A DNA stretch of 64,000 bases from Brevundimonas intermedia. Lineage in GTDB: Bacteria > Pseudomonadota > Alphaproteobacteria > Caulobacterales > Caulobacteraceae. Under the pieces are notes generated by a model. That model was not told the DNA's origin, searched no databases, and saw only the letters and a program-made list of their open reading frames with translations. How positions within the stretch are numbered: position 1 is the first letter of the stretch; each line of letters opens with the position of its first letter. The position numbers were made by a program, and so were the translations under genes. This document shows, one piece after another, positions 44,585 through 52,928 of this stretch. Location of the stretch: assembly GCF_004614235.1 (NCBI RefSeq), contig NZ_SPVH01000002.1, forward strand, positions 186,001-250,000, in the 5' to 3' direction.

Positions 44585-45160
44585 ATGAACTCCCTAGATG
44601 CAACCGACCGTTTCAAATCTTACTTGGCCGCAGACGAAAACGTTCTATGGGCAGGGCAGCCTAAGCAAGGGCTGATGGTCAGCGGCAAGGACATCTTCCT
44701 GATCCCATTCACCCTGCTTTGGGGAGGGTTTGCGATCTTCTGGAATGCGATGGTGTGGATCCTGCCGGGCGGCGAACAAGCGGGCCTCTGGTTCTTTCGC
44801 CTGTGGGGCCTGCCATTCCTCGTCGTCGGCCTCTACATGATCGTCGGCCGCTTCTTTCACGACGCGATGATCAGAAAAACCCAGTTCTACGCCGTGACGA
44901 ACCAACGCGTTCTGATGTTGCGGGGTCGCAAGCAGCCTAAGCTTACGTCTCTTGACATCCGGCGATTGCCGAAGCTGGAACTTTCGGAGCGCAGCGACGG
45001 AACGGGTAGCATCGTTTTCGAAGGCAACTGGATGACGTCAGCCATCGCCATGAATGGATTTGGACTCTGGACTCCGTCACTCGGCGGCTCTTCGCAGTTC
45101 CTGCAGATCAGGAATCTGAGACAGGTCTATGACCTCATCAGAGCACAGGATCGCATCTGA
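44585..45160 (+). CDS. Membrane protein with bacterial PH-like domain
   Basis: A 191-aa protein. The N-terminal polar segment contains LAADENVLWAGQPKQGL, the common opening of PH-like YdbS-type proteins. Two membrane helices follow (residues about 38-60 and 66-88). The C-terminal domain contains FYAVTNQRVLMLRGRK, a PH-like signature, and LELSERSDGTGSIVFEG. The function is unknown. Codon use is less GC-rich than its neighbours. It is divergent from the kinase/phosphatase gene (about 100 bp) and its last 23 bp overlap the convergent tetR gene. Confidence 0.72.
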   Translation: MNSLDATDRFKSYLAADENVLWAGQPKQGLMVSGKDIFLIPFTLLWGGFAIFWNAMVWILPGGEQAGLWFFRLWGLPFLVVGLYMIVGRFFHDAMIRKTQFYAVTNQRVLMLRGRKQPKLTSLDIRRLPKLELSERSDGTGSIVFEGNWMTSAIAMNGFGLWTPSLGGSSQFLQIRNLRQVYDLIRAQDRI

Positions 45161-45692
45161 TCGTTTGGGTCCGCCGGACGCCCGCCAGCGCATTCGCCAG
45201 ATCACCGGAACGGCACGAGACCTCGCCGGTTAGCCACATCTGAAGCATCGCGAATTGGCCGGCCGCCGTGCCCCTCGCGATCAGCGAAGCGGGAAGGACG
45301 TCGTCGGCGCGGTCCGCAATCTTCGCTTCGATCATCGCCGCCAGCCTGCGTTGCAGTTTCGTCTGTAGGGGCGTCTCGAACAGGTGGCGCGTCAGGGTGC
45401 GACGATCCCAGAGGTGGTCCAGCATGACCTTGAGCCGCGCGGTATTGCCCTGCCCCGCGCCGGCCTGTGCCAAGGGGATCAGGATCGGCTCAACGACGGC
45501 TTCGAGCACCGCCGCCTTGCTCTGAAAATGCTCGTAGAAGGTCGAGCGGCCGACGCCGGCGGCCTGGATCAAATCTGTCGTGCGAATGGCAGAGTATCGT
45601 TGATCGGACATCAGCCGGATCAGCGCATCCGTGATCGCCTGCCACGTCCGCGCGCGGCGGCCGTCCCGATCCTGCGCGTCGCCTTCGATCAT
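45138..45692 (-). CDS. TetR-family transcriptional regulator
   Basis: A 184-aa regulator. The HTH (residues about 14-60) includes TWQAITDALIRLMSDQRYSA, then IRTTDLIQAAGVGRSTFYEH and FQSKAAVLEAVV. The helical ligand domain has no recognisable specificity. The start ATG is 45692. Its 3' end overlaps the PH-like membrane gene. It is divergent from the VOC protein gene across about 157 bp, and regulation of that gene is a reasonable inference. Confidence 0.88.
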   Translation of the reverse strand: MIEGDAQDRDGRRARTWQAITDALIRLMSDQRYSAIRTTDLIQAAGVGRSTFYEHFQSKAAVLEAVVEPILIPLAQAGAGQGNTARLKVMLDHLWDRRTLTRHLFETPLQTKLQRRLAAMIEAKIADRADDVLPASLIARGTAAGQFAMLQMWLTGEVSCRSGDLANALAGVRRTQTIRCDPVL

Positions 45693-45849
45693 GCCGACAA
45701 CCTAGCCCACGCGCGTCGCGCCAGGCAGAGTTTTCCGAGGCTTACGGACAAGATGGCCCCACTGTCCGGAAACGGCCGAAGGCCGGGCGTTGTGGGTTTC
45801 GCGCAGGCCGGGCGAAGGGCATCATCGCCCCTCATCCAGAGAGGCTTCA

Positions 45850-46203
45850 ATGACTGCACAGCACCGCGCCGTCGCCATCGTGCCCGCACGCGACATGGAC
45901 CTCAGCGAAGCCTTCTATCGCCGCCTGGGCTTCGACCTGGTCAGCGACTACGGCGACTATCGCATTCTGGAGGATGGGCGCGGCGGCCATCTGCACCTCA
46001 ACGCCACGCCCGGTTGGCCGGCCCGTATCGAGGACAACGCCCTCGGGCTCTACCTTTACGTCGATGATGTGGACGCCGTCGCCGACCGCGTGCGCGAACT
46101 GATCATCGGCGCAGGGCCGGAGAAGAAGCCGTGGGGCACGTATGAGTTCGCCGTCAGCGACCCCAACGGCGCCCTGGTGCGCATCGGCCGCATCGTGGAC
46201 TGA
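45850..46203 (+). CDS. VOC-family protein (glyoxalase/bleomycin-resistance fold)
   Basis: A 117-aa single-module VOC protein. The start ATG 45850 (MTAQHRAVAIVPARD) follows CAGAGAGG. The beta-alpha-beta-beta-beta pattern is VAIVPARDMDLSEAFYRRLG, FDLVSDYGDYRILEDGRGGH, GLYLYVDDVDAVADRV and KKPWGTYEFAVSDPNGALVR. The fold covers bleomycin-binding, glyoxalase and dioxygenase proteins, and the length and EFAVSDPNG motif fit the bleomycin-resistance-like group. The specific ligand is unknown. It may be controlled by the divergent TetR gene. It converges on pdeA, leaving 3 bp. Confidence 0.85.
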   Translation: MTAQHRAVAIVPARDMDLSEAFYRRLGFDLVSDYGDYRILEDGRGGHLHLNATPGWPARIEDNALGLYLYVDDVDAVADRVRELIIGAGPEKKPWGTYEFAVSDPNGALVRIGRIVD

Positions 46204-46206
46204 AGC

Positions 46207-47874
46207 CTAAGCCGACCGCTGCTTCAGCGGCGCGGTCCCGTCCGCCAGGCTTTCGGCCAGATAGACCTCGGCCTCTTGGGCCGGAAGCGCCGGCGCATAG
46301 CCGAAGCCCTGGCCGTAGTGGCACTGGGCTTCCAGCAGCAGGGCGGCCAGTTCGGCGTTCTCGACCCCTTCGGCGACGACCTCCAGTTCCAGATCGCGGC
46401 CCAGGTTGACCACCGACTTGACGATCTTGGCCGAGCCCTCGTCCTTGTTCATCGTCAGCACGAAATAGCGGTCGATCTTCAGCGTATCGAACGGCAGGCG
46501 CGCCAGATAGGACAGGGACGAGAAGCCGGTGCCGAAGTCGTCCAGCGCCAGCGACGCCCCCACGTCCTTCAGCGATTGCAGCACCTCGGCGGCGCGCGCG
46601 GTGTCGCGCATGATGTCGCCCTCGGTGACCTCCAGCTTCAGCGCGCCCCGGGGCAGGCCGCTTTCCTTGATGATGCGCGCCACGTCCTCGCACAGGTGCG
46701 GGCGTTCGATCTCGCCGACCGACAGATTGACGCTGCAGAACATCTTGCCCGCCAGCGGATGGCGTTCGATCCATTCCGCCAGTTGCCGGGCGGACTGGGT
46801 CATCATCAGCAGGCCCAGGTCGTTCATCATGCCCAAGTCGGCCGTCAGACCCAGGAACTCGTCCGGCGGCACCAGGCCGCGCCGCGGGTGACGCCAGCGC
46901 GCCAGGGCCTCGAAGCCCGCCACCGCCCCGGTGTTCAGGTTCACGATCGGCTGGAAGAAGGGCACGATCTCGCCGCGCACGAAGGCGTTTCGCAGGTCCG
47001 CTTCCAGGGCCAGGCGGCTGAGGCTGTCGCTTTCCAGCGCCCGGCCATAGGCGGCCGATCCGCCGCGCCCGGCGCCCTTGGCCGATTCCACCGCCAGCTC
47101 GACCCGGCGCAACAGTTCGGCGGCGTCGGGCGCATCCGGCCCGCCCTCCACCATCACCGCCCCGATGGAAACGGTCGGATAGATGTCGAAGCCCGCGACC
47201 CGCAACGGCTGCTCCAGCGCGTCGCGGACGCGGTAGCTGGTGTGAGACGCGGTCCTGGGCACGATGATGGCGAACTCGTCCTCGCCGATCCGCGCCGCCG
47301 AGGCGTCCTTGTTGAAGGCGGCGGCGAGACGCGAGCCCAAAGCCGACAGCACCAGGTCGGTGCGCTCATGCCCCAGCGCCTCGTTCAGGCGCCGCAGCCG
47401 GTCGACGTCGCCGACCACGATCTCGTATTCGCCCGGCTGGGTCAGCACCTCGCCCACGCGCGCGATGAAGGCGCGACGGTCCAGCAGGCCCGTCAGCGTA
47501 TCCCGATCCGATCCGGCGAACTTGGTCTCCAGCGCCACGACCCCGGCGGCGCGCAGTCCGTCCTCCAGCCAGACGCCACGCCACAGGCAGGTCTCGGATC
47601 CGCGCATCCGCAGACGCACGGCGACCTCGGCCCCCTCGTCCTGCGGTTTCAGCATGCGTTCGGCCAGGCTGCGATCCTGGGGCATGGCCAGGGCGACGAA
47701 GCCGGCTGCGGTGCATTCCGGGGCCAGCGGTCCCAGGCCCAGCGACCGGGTCGCGCCGGTGAAGCGCAGTTCGTCCGTCGCCGGCGTCCAGACCCACAGG
47801 GCCGTGTCGGCGGCCGCCAACGCCTCGATGGCGGTCGTGGCGTCCCAGGCCAGCGATCGGGATCGTGGTGTCAC
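46207..47874 (-). CDS. pdeA: Cyclic-di-GMP phosphodiesterase, PdeA-like (PAS-like, GEDEF, EAL)
   Basis: Hydrolyses c-di-GMP. Of 555 aa, residues about 15-115 form a PAS-like sensor region. The GGDEF domain (about 122-285) carries the altered motif ARIGEDEFAII at about 195-204. The EAL domain (about 292-545) is intact: GFEALARWRHP, NLSVGEIE, LEVTEGDIM, LALDDFGTGFSSLSYLARLP, LKIDRYFV and VVAEGVEN. Caulobacter PdeA (CC3396) has the same GEDEF sequence and near-identical length; its degenerate cyclase domain binds GTP and activates the EAL domain. Orthology is inferred from that architecture. In Caulobacter PdeA is degraded by ClpXP at the swarmer-to-stalked transition. Here the C-terminus is KQRSA, so degradation signals may differ. 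Confidence 0.9.
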   Translation of the reverse strand: MTPRSRSLAWDATTAIEALAAADTALWVWTPATDELRFTGATRSLGLGPLAPECTAAGFVALAMPQDRSLAERMLKPQDEGAEVAVRLRMRGSETCLWRGVWLEDGLRAAGVVALETKFAGSDRDTLTGLLDRRAFIARVGEVLTQPGEYEIVVGDVDRLRRLNEALGHERTDLVLSALGSRLAAAFNKDASAARIGEDEFAIIVPRTASHTSYRVRDALEQPLRVAGFDIYPTVSIGAVMVEGGPDAPDAAELLRRVELAVESAKGAGRGGSAAYGRALESDSLSRLALEADLRNAFVRGEIVPFFQPIVNLNTGAVAGFEALARWRHPRRGLVPPDEFLGLTADLGMMNDLGLLMMTQSARQLAEWIERHPLAGKMFCSVNLSVGEIERPHLCEDVARIIKESGLPRGALKLEVTEGDIMRDTARAAEVLQSLKDVGASLALDDFGTGFSSLSYLARLPFDTLKIDRYFVLTMNKDEGSAKIVKSVVNLGRDLELEVVAEGVENAELAALLLEAQCHYGQGFGYAPALPAQEAEVYLAESLADGTAPLKQRSA

Positions 47875-47905
47875 GCGTCTCGCCCCTTCAGACGGCCCCC
47901 GGCCG

Positions 47906-48484
47906 TCAACGCTCGTCCTCGACCAGGCCGAACAGCAGATGATCTGCCCACTCGCCGTTAATTTTCAAATAAGCGCGAGCCCGACCTTCGTTGCGAAAGC
48001 CCGATTTTTCCAGAACCCGGCGCGAACCGTGGTTGGTGGGCAGGCAGGCCGCCTCCAGACGGTGCAGCTTCAGCTTGTCGAAGGCGTATCCGACCACGGC
48101 CTGCACCGCCGCCGTCGCCACGCCCTGACCGGAATGGGGCTGGCCGATCCAGTAGCCCAGCGTCCCGGTCTCGGCGACGCCGCGTCGCACGTTCGACAGG
48201 GTCACCGCCCCCGCCAGGGTCTTGCCCCCGTCCACCAGCACGAAGAAGGGCCAGGCGTGGCCCAGCTCCATCTCGCGCGCATAGATGGACAGCCGACGCC
48301 GGAACGCCGCCTTGGTCAGATCGTCCTCGGGCCAGGCCGGCTCCCACGGTTGCAGATAGTCGCGCGACCCGTCGCGCAGCGTGGACCAGGCGGCATAGTC
48401 GCCGGCGCGCGGCGGCCGCAGCAGCACGCCGTCCCCCCGGACCACCGGCCCGGCCACATCGCTCATCCAGTCCAGCAGGGCCAT
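47906..48484 (-). CDS. GNAT N-acetyltransferase (RimJ/RimL-like)
   Basis: A 192-aa acetyltransferase using acetyl-CoA. The RimJ-type pattern is VLLRPPRAGDYAAWSTLRDG, then FFVLVDGGKTLAGAVTLSNV, GYWIGQPHSGQGVATAAVQA (the Q/R-x-x-G-x-G/A acetyl-CoA loop) and LHRLEAACLPTNHGSRRVLE, ending KSGFRNEGRARAYLKINGEW. RimJ-like enzymes modify N-terminal Ala/Ser of ribosomal proteins; other protein or small-molecule substrates are possible. It lies 31 bp upstream of pdeA on the same strand and may be co-transcribed with it. Confidence 0.92.
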   Translation of the reverse strand: MALLDWMSDVAGPVVRGDGVLLRPPRAGDYAAWSTLRDGSRDYLQPWEPAWPEDDLTKAAFRRRLSIYAREMELGHAWPFFVLVDGGKTLAGAVTLSNVRRGVAETGTLGYWIGQPHSGQGVATAAVQAVVGYAFDKLKLHRLEAACLPTNHGSRRVLEKSGFRNEGRARAYLKINGEWADHLLFGLVEDER

Positions 48485-48519
48485 GACGCCTCATACAACA
48501 GGACGACTGTGGCCTGAAC

Positions 48520-49125
48520 TCACGGTTCCGCCAAGACGGTCGCCGTCAACTTCAACGCCAGCTCGCGACCCAGGCCCTCGGGCGCGCCCAGCATCGGCGT
48601 CAGGATGTCGCCGATCAGCCCCTCGGCGAAGGCCATATAGGCCGCCGTCATGACCAGCGACCGCGCCCGTTCGGCCGCCCTGGGATCGTCGGGCGCCATG
48701 GCCGCCAGCCGGTCGGCCAAGTCCCGCACCACCCCGCCGAAGCTTTCCGCCCGCCCCTGCTCGCGCGCCAGGGCCAGCCAGGCCGCCATCTGCGACGCCC
48801 CGCCCTTGCCGAAGGCGTCGAAGACGACGGTCATCAACCGATCCGGCTCTACCCCCTCGCGCCCTTCGCCCGATCCTTCATTCAGGCCCGCCTCGATCCG
48901 CTCGGCCAGATCGCGCACCATCGCGTCCATCAGCGCGCCCTGAAGCCCGGCCGCCGAGCCGAAATGGTGGATCAGATTGGCGTGGCCCACGCCCATCCGC
49001 TCGCCGACCGCCTTCAGCGTCACCGCCGCCGGGCCGCCGGACAGCAGCAAGTCGCGCGCCGCCTCCAGCGCCTCTTCGCGCGCCACCGCCCCGCGTCTCC
49101 GCTTCACCGGACCATTAGTTGACAT
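48520..49125 (-). CDS. TetR-family transcriptional regulator, divergent from the hydrolase-like gene
   Basis: A 201-aa regulator. The HTH includes AREEALEAARDLLLSGGPAA, VTLKAVGERMGVGHANLIHH and FGSAAGLQGALM. An effector-binding helical domain follows. The annotated ATG at 49125 lies inside the palindrome TGACATTGATGTCA (49120-49133). Either the mRNA is leaderless or a downstream start such as GTG 49107 is used. The gene is divergent from a metal-dependent-hydrolase-like gene 47 bp away, which it probably represses together with itself. Confidence 0.88.
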   Translation of the reverse strand: MSTNGPVKRRRGAVAREEALEAARDLLLSGGPAAVTLKAVGERMGVGHANLIHHFGSAAGLQGALMDAMVRDLAERIEAGLNEGSGEGREGVEPDRLMTVVFDAFGKGGASQMAAWLALAREQGRAESFGGVVRDLADRLAAMAPDDPRAAERARSLVMTAAYMAFAEGLIGDILTPMLGAPEGLGRELALKLTATVLAEP

Positions 49126-49133
49126 TGATGTCA
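49120..49133. promoter_or_regulatory. TGACAT-TG-ATGTCA palindrome, likely TetR operator
   Basis: A perfect 14-bp palindrome extended weakly to GTTGACAT...ATGTCAGTTAAC. It overlaps the tetR start codon and lies 40-53 bp before the divergent gene's ATG, placed to control both. Confidence 0.7.
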
Positions 49134-49172
49134 GTTAACTCCATATTCCTCTTGAAATCGAGGAGCAGACCC

Positions 49173-50009
49173 ATGGCGAAATCCGCCACCCCCGCCGATC
49201 TCCAGATCAAGCCGCGCGACCTGCATATCGACCGCGAGGCCCCGACGCCACGCTGGTGGCTGAACGGCGACCCGTTCGGCACGGCCGTGATGAACGCCCT
49301 CAGCCTGACCTTCCCTGACGGCGAGCGGTTCTTCATCCAGTCGGTCAAGCGGTTCGCCAAGGATACACCCGCGAACCTGGCCGCCGACATCCGCGCCTTC
49401 ACCGTTCAGGAAGGCGCCCACACGCGCGAACATATCGCCTTCAACGCCATCACCGCCCGCGCCGGCTACGAGACCGCCGAGATCGAGGCCTATGTCACGG
49501 CCCGCCTCAATCTCGCCCGCGCCCGCCCGGCCATCATCCAGCTTGCCGCCACCATGGCGCTGGAGCATTTCACCGCCGCCTTCGCCCATCGGCTTCTGGC
49601 CGACCCGGACCTGCTGAAGGGGTCGCCCCCCGACCTGGCCCGCCTGTGGCGCTGGCACTCCATCGAGGAGATCGAGCACAAGGGCGTGGCCTATGACGTC
49701 TTCCTGCACGCGACCCGCGACCTCAGCCCGCTGAAGCGCTGGCGTATCCGGCGCTGGGCCATGTTCCTGACGACCCTGCTGTTCACCCAGGCGGTGCGCG
49801 AGACGACCCTGATGCTGCTTAAGCAGGACGGCATCGTCGGCTGGAAGGCGCGCCTGGGCCTGTTCCGCTGGCTGTGGCTGAAGCCGGGCCTCTATCGCCG
49901 CATGCTCGGGGATTACCTCGCCTTCTACAAACCCGACTTCCATCCGTGGCAGGTGGACGACCGCGACCTGATCGCCGACGCCGAGGCGGGCGTGGCCCAG
50001 CCGGCCTGA
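49173..50009 (+). CDS. Predicted metal-dependent hydrolase (PF10118-like)
   Basis: The start ATG 49173 (MAKSATPADLQIKPRD) follows GAGGAGC; an earlier in-frame ATG would lie in the operator. The 278-aa protein has RWWLNGDPFGTAVMNALSLT, FPDGERFFIQSVKRFA and VQEGAHTREHIAFNAI with Glu/His, LAATMALEHFTAAFAHRLL, and WRWHSIEEIEHKGVAYDVFL. The spaced E-x-x-H pairs form a di-metal helical site like that of ferritin-type hydrolases and oxygenases. A hydrophobic segment AMFLTTLLFTQAV could associate with the membrane. The reaction is unknown. It is probably induced when the TetR neighbour binds a lipophilic ligand. Confidence 0.85.
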   Translation: MAKSATPADLQIKPRDLHIDREAPTPRWWLNGDPFGTAVMNALSLTFPDGERFFIQSVKRFAKDTPANLAADIRAFTVQEGAHTREHIAFNAITARAGYETAEIEAYVTARLNLARARPAIIQLAATMALEHFTAAFAHRLLADPDLLKGSPPDLARLWRWHSIEEIEHKGVAYDVFLHATRDLSPLKRWRIRRWAMFLTTLLFTQAVRETTLMLLKQDGIVGWKARLGLFRWLWLKPGLYRRMLGDYLAFYKPDFHPWQVDDRDLIADAEAGVAQPA

Positions 50010-50085
50010 TCCTCTGATCCGATCTCGCGACGGAGTTTTCGCACCGGCTGCGTTACACTCTGCGGGGACGGACGAGGAGAAGGCC

Positions 50086-51576
50086 ATGGCTTCATCACCG
50101 ACCGACGCCGCCATCGCCCTGACCCGCCTGGGTCTCGGCGCCAGGCCCGGCGAGATCGAACGCGTCGCCGCCGATCCACGCGCCTGGGCCACGGCCCAGA
50201 TCCGCTTCCAGGGCGCGCCCCAGCCGTCCGGCGCGTTCGCCGACACCGCCCAGCGTGTCGCCCAGTATGTCGATTATCAGAGCGACGCCGGTCTGGTCCG
50301 TCGTGATCGACGCTCTGCGCCACAGGCCGGCGCCACGTCCACCCCAATGGCGCAGACCGCGCCCGCCCCCGATGCCGATCCCGAGGCCGTCGCCCGGCGC
50401 GAAGCCCGCCAGGCCGCGCGTCGAGAGATCACCCAAGATACGGCGCAAGAGTTCCTCGCCCGCGCGCAGTTGGGCGCGACCACAGACGACGGGTTCGCCG
50501 AGCGGTGGGCGCTGTTCTGGGCCAACGCCGTCACCGTCTCGGCCGTCAAGTTCGCCAGCGGCGCCTTCGTCGGCCAGTACGAGCGCGAGGCCATCCGCCC
50601 CCACGTCTTCGGCCGCTTCGAGGATCTGGTCCTGGCCGCCGAACAGCATCCCGCCATGCTTCTCTATCTGGATCAGGCCCGCTCGGTCGGTCCCGACAGC
50701 ATGGCCGGCGCCCGCCGCAACGCCGGGCTGAACGAAAACCTGGCCCGCGAGATGATGGAGCTGCACACCGTCGGCGCCGACGGCGGCTACACCCAGGCCG
50801 ACGTGACCGAACTGGCCCGCGCCCTGACCGGCTGGTCGATCCCCACAGCGCGCGATCAACGTCAGACCGCCCGCCCAAGACGGGCGCGCATGGCGGCCGC
50901 ACAGGCCCAGCCGGAGGCGAACGGCTTCATCTTCCGCCTCAATGTCCACGAACCGGGCGACCGCACGGTGATGGGCAAGACCTATCCCGCCGCCGGCCTG
51001 GCTCAGGGTCAGGCCATCCTGCGCGACCTGGCCCGACATCCGGCGACCGCCAAACGCCTGTCGCGCCGCCTCGCCGCCCATTTCGTCGCCGACGACCCGC
51101 CCCAGACCCTGGTCGCCCGGCTGGAAGACGCCTGGACCCGATCCGGCGGCGATCTGGCCCAGGTCGCGCGCGCCCTGATCGAAGCGCCCGAGACCTGGAC
51201 GCCCCAGCCCGCCAAGATCAAGACGCCGTATGAGTTCGTCGTCTCCACCCACCGCGCCCTGGGAACCCGGCCCCAGCGGATTCAGCCCCTGCGCCAGGCC
51301 TTGTTCGACATGGGCCAGCCGCCGTTCTCCGCCCCCTCGCCCGAGGGGTGGCCCGACGCGGCCGCCGACTGGGCCGGTCCAGACGCCCTGGTCAAACGGC
51401 TGAACTGGTCGCGCACCGCCGCCGACACGGCCCAGGCGGCCGACCCCAGCGCCGTCGCCGCCTCGGCTCTCGGGCCCCGCCTGAGCGACCGCACCCGCCT
51501 CGCCGTCGCCCGCGCCGAAAGCCGGCCCGAGGCCCTCACCCTTCTCTTCATGTCGCCGGAGTTCCAACGCCGATGA
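50086..51576 (+). CDS. DUF1800 family protein
   Basis: A 496-aa protein of the uncharacterised DUF1800 family. Typical segments are LTRLGLGARPGEIERVAADP, WALFWANAVTVSAVKFASGA, PAMLLYLDQARSVGPDS, NENLAREMMELHTVGADGGY and TQADVTELARALTGWSI, then the C-terminal LRDLARHPATAKRLSRRLAA and LIEAPETWTPQPAKIKTPYE. No signal peptide is obvious. It is followed with a four-base overlap by a DUF1501 gene, its almost invariable partner. The pair is thought to act together in the envelope, but no reaction is established. Confidence 0.92.
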   Translation: MASSPTDAAIALTRLGLGARPGEIERVAADPRAWATAQIRFQGAPQPSGAFADTAQRVAQYVDYQSDAGLVRRDRRSAPQAGATSTPMAQTAPAPDADPEAVARREARQAARREITQDTAQEFLARAQLGATTDDGFAERWALFWANAVTVSAVKFASGAFVGQYEREAIRPHVFGRFEDLVLAAEQHPAMLLYLDQARSVGPDSMAGARRNAGLNENLAREMMELHTVGADGGYTQADVTELARALTGWSIPTARDQRQTARPRRARMAAAQAQPEANGFIFRLNVHEPGDRTVMGKTYPAAGLAQGQAILRDLARHPATAKRLSRRLAAHFVADDPPQTLVARLEDAWTRSGGDLAQVARALIEAPETWTPQPAKIKTPYEFVVSTHRALGTRPQRIQPLRQALFDMGQPPFSAPSPEGWPDAAADWAGPDALVKRLNWSRTAADTAQAADPSAVAASALGPRLSDRTRLAVARAESRPEALTLLFMSPEFQRR

Positions 51577-52766
51577 CCGCCCTTAATATGAACCGCCGCC
51601 ATCTGCTGGCCGCCGCATCCGCCGGGGTCGGCCTGGCCTTCGCCGGACGGGTCGCCGCCCAGACCAACGGACCGGCCAACAAACTGGTCGTGGTCATCGC
51701 GCGCGGCGCCATGGACGGCCTGTCCGTCACCGTCCCCTATGGCGACGCCAACTACGTTCCGCTGCGTGGCGGCCTGGCCATCCCCGCCCCCGGCGAGGCG
51801 AACGGCGCCCTGGCGCTGGGCGAAGGCTTCGGCCTGCACCCGGCGCTGGCCGGCCTGCACGACCTGTATGGTCAGGGCCAGATGCGGTTCGCGCCCGCCA
51901 TGGCCCTGCCCGTCCGCATTCGCTCTCACTTCGATGCTCAGGACGTGCTGGAGAACGGCGGCGAGGGTCTGCGTCAACAGACCGACGGCTGGCTGAACCG
52001 CGCCATCGTGGCGGCGGGCGGCGGGTCGCTGAAGGGCCTGTCGATCGGCGCCCAGACGCCGTTGATCCTGCGCGGCGAAGCCCCCGTCTCCAGCTGGGCG
52101 CCGGGCGGTCAGGTGCGCGGCGGCGACCGCATCGCCTCCCTGCTTCAGGACCTCTATGTCGAGGATCCCATGCTGGGCCAGAACCTGGCGCGCGGCCTGG
52201 CGACCGAGGAACTGGTCGGCCAGGGGCAGAACATGGACGGCGAGGACGGCCGCCTGCGCCGCAACGACGTCCTGGGCCTGGGTCGCGCCGTCGCCCGACT
52301 GATGTCCGGCGCCGAGGGGGCCGACATTGTCGCCGTGTCGCTGGACGGCTGGGACACCCATGCGGGCCAGAGGGCGCAGCTTCAGACGCGCCTGACCGGC
52401 CTGGATCAACTGGTCACGGGTCTGAAGGACGGGCTGGGCGAAACATGGTCGCGCACGGTGGTCGTCGTCGCCACCGAGTTCGGCCGCACCGCCCGCGCCA
52501 ACGGCACGCAAGGCACCGACCACGGCACCGGCTCGTCGCTGTTGCTGGCGGGCGGTGCGATCAAGCGCGGCGGCCCCATCGGCGACTGGCCGACCCTGGC
52601 CGACAACCGCCTGTTCGAGAACCGCGACCTGACGCCGACGATGGACATCCGTTCGGTGTTCAAGGGCGTGCTGCGCGACCATATGGGCGTCGACCGCGCC
52701 GCCCTGGACGCCCGCGTCTTCCCCGGCAGCGCCGTCGAGGCGCCGGTGATGGAGAGTCTCGTCTAG
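51573..52766 (+). CDS. DUF1501 family protein with Tat signal
   Basis: A 397-aa protein with a twin-arginine signal: NRRHLLAAASAGVGLAFAG, cleaved near VAAQT. It is therefore exported folded, possibly with a cofactor or metal. The sulfatase/alkaline-phosphatase-like core includes LVVVIARGAMDGLSVTVPYG, DIVAVSLDGWDTHAGQRAQL, VVVVATEFGRTARANGTQGT and DHGTGSSLLLAGGAIKRGGP. Its ATG overlaps the stop of DUF1800, giving translational coupling. The pair is widespread in bacteria and its substrate is unknown. Confidence 0.92.
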   Translation: MTALNMNRRHLLAAASAGVGLAFAGRVAAQTNGPANKLVVVIARGAMDGLSVTVPYGDANYVPLRGGLAIPAPGEANGALALGEGFGLHPALAGLHDLYGQGQMRFAPAMALPVRIRSHFDAQDVLENGGEGLRQQTDGWLNRAIVAAGGGSLKGLSIGAQTPLILRGEAPVSSWAPGGQVRGGDRIASLLQDLYVEDPMLGQNLARGLATEELVGQGQNMDGEDGRLRRNDVLGLGRAVARLMSGAEGADIVAVSLDGWDTHAGQRAQLQTRLTGLDQLVTGLKDGLGETWSRTVVVVATEFGRTARANGTQGTDHGTGSSLLLAGGAIKRGGPIGDWPTLADNRLFENRDLTPTMDIRSVFKGVLRDHMGVDRAALDARVFPGSAVEAPVMESLV

Positions 52767-52928
52767 CCGCCACGCTTGCTTTTCGCGACGCAACGCCGCA
52801 TCAGGACGCCATCACCTTGGACCCGGCCCTGTTCGCAGGCGACGGGTGGCTATCCCCGCCGCCGATCCGCTGGGAAACCGAGCCCGAAACCGAAGCATCG
52901 GTACGGCTCATCCAGATGAAATCCTGAA

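Noticed and set aside
42538..44664. 708-residue open frame opposite the kinase/phosphatase
   Set aside because: Contradicted by full kinase and PP2C motifs on the minus strand.
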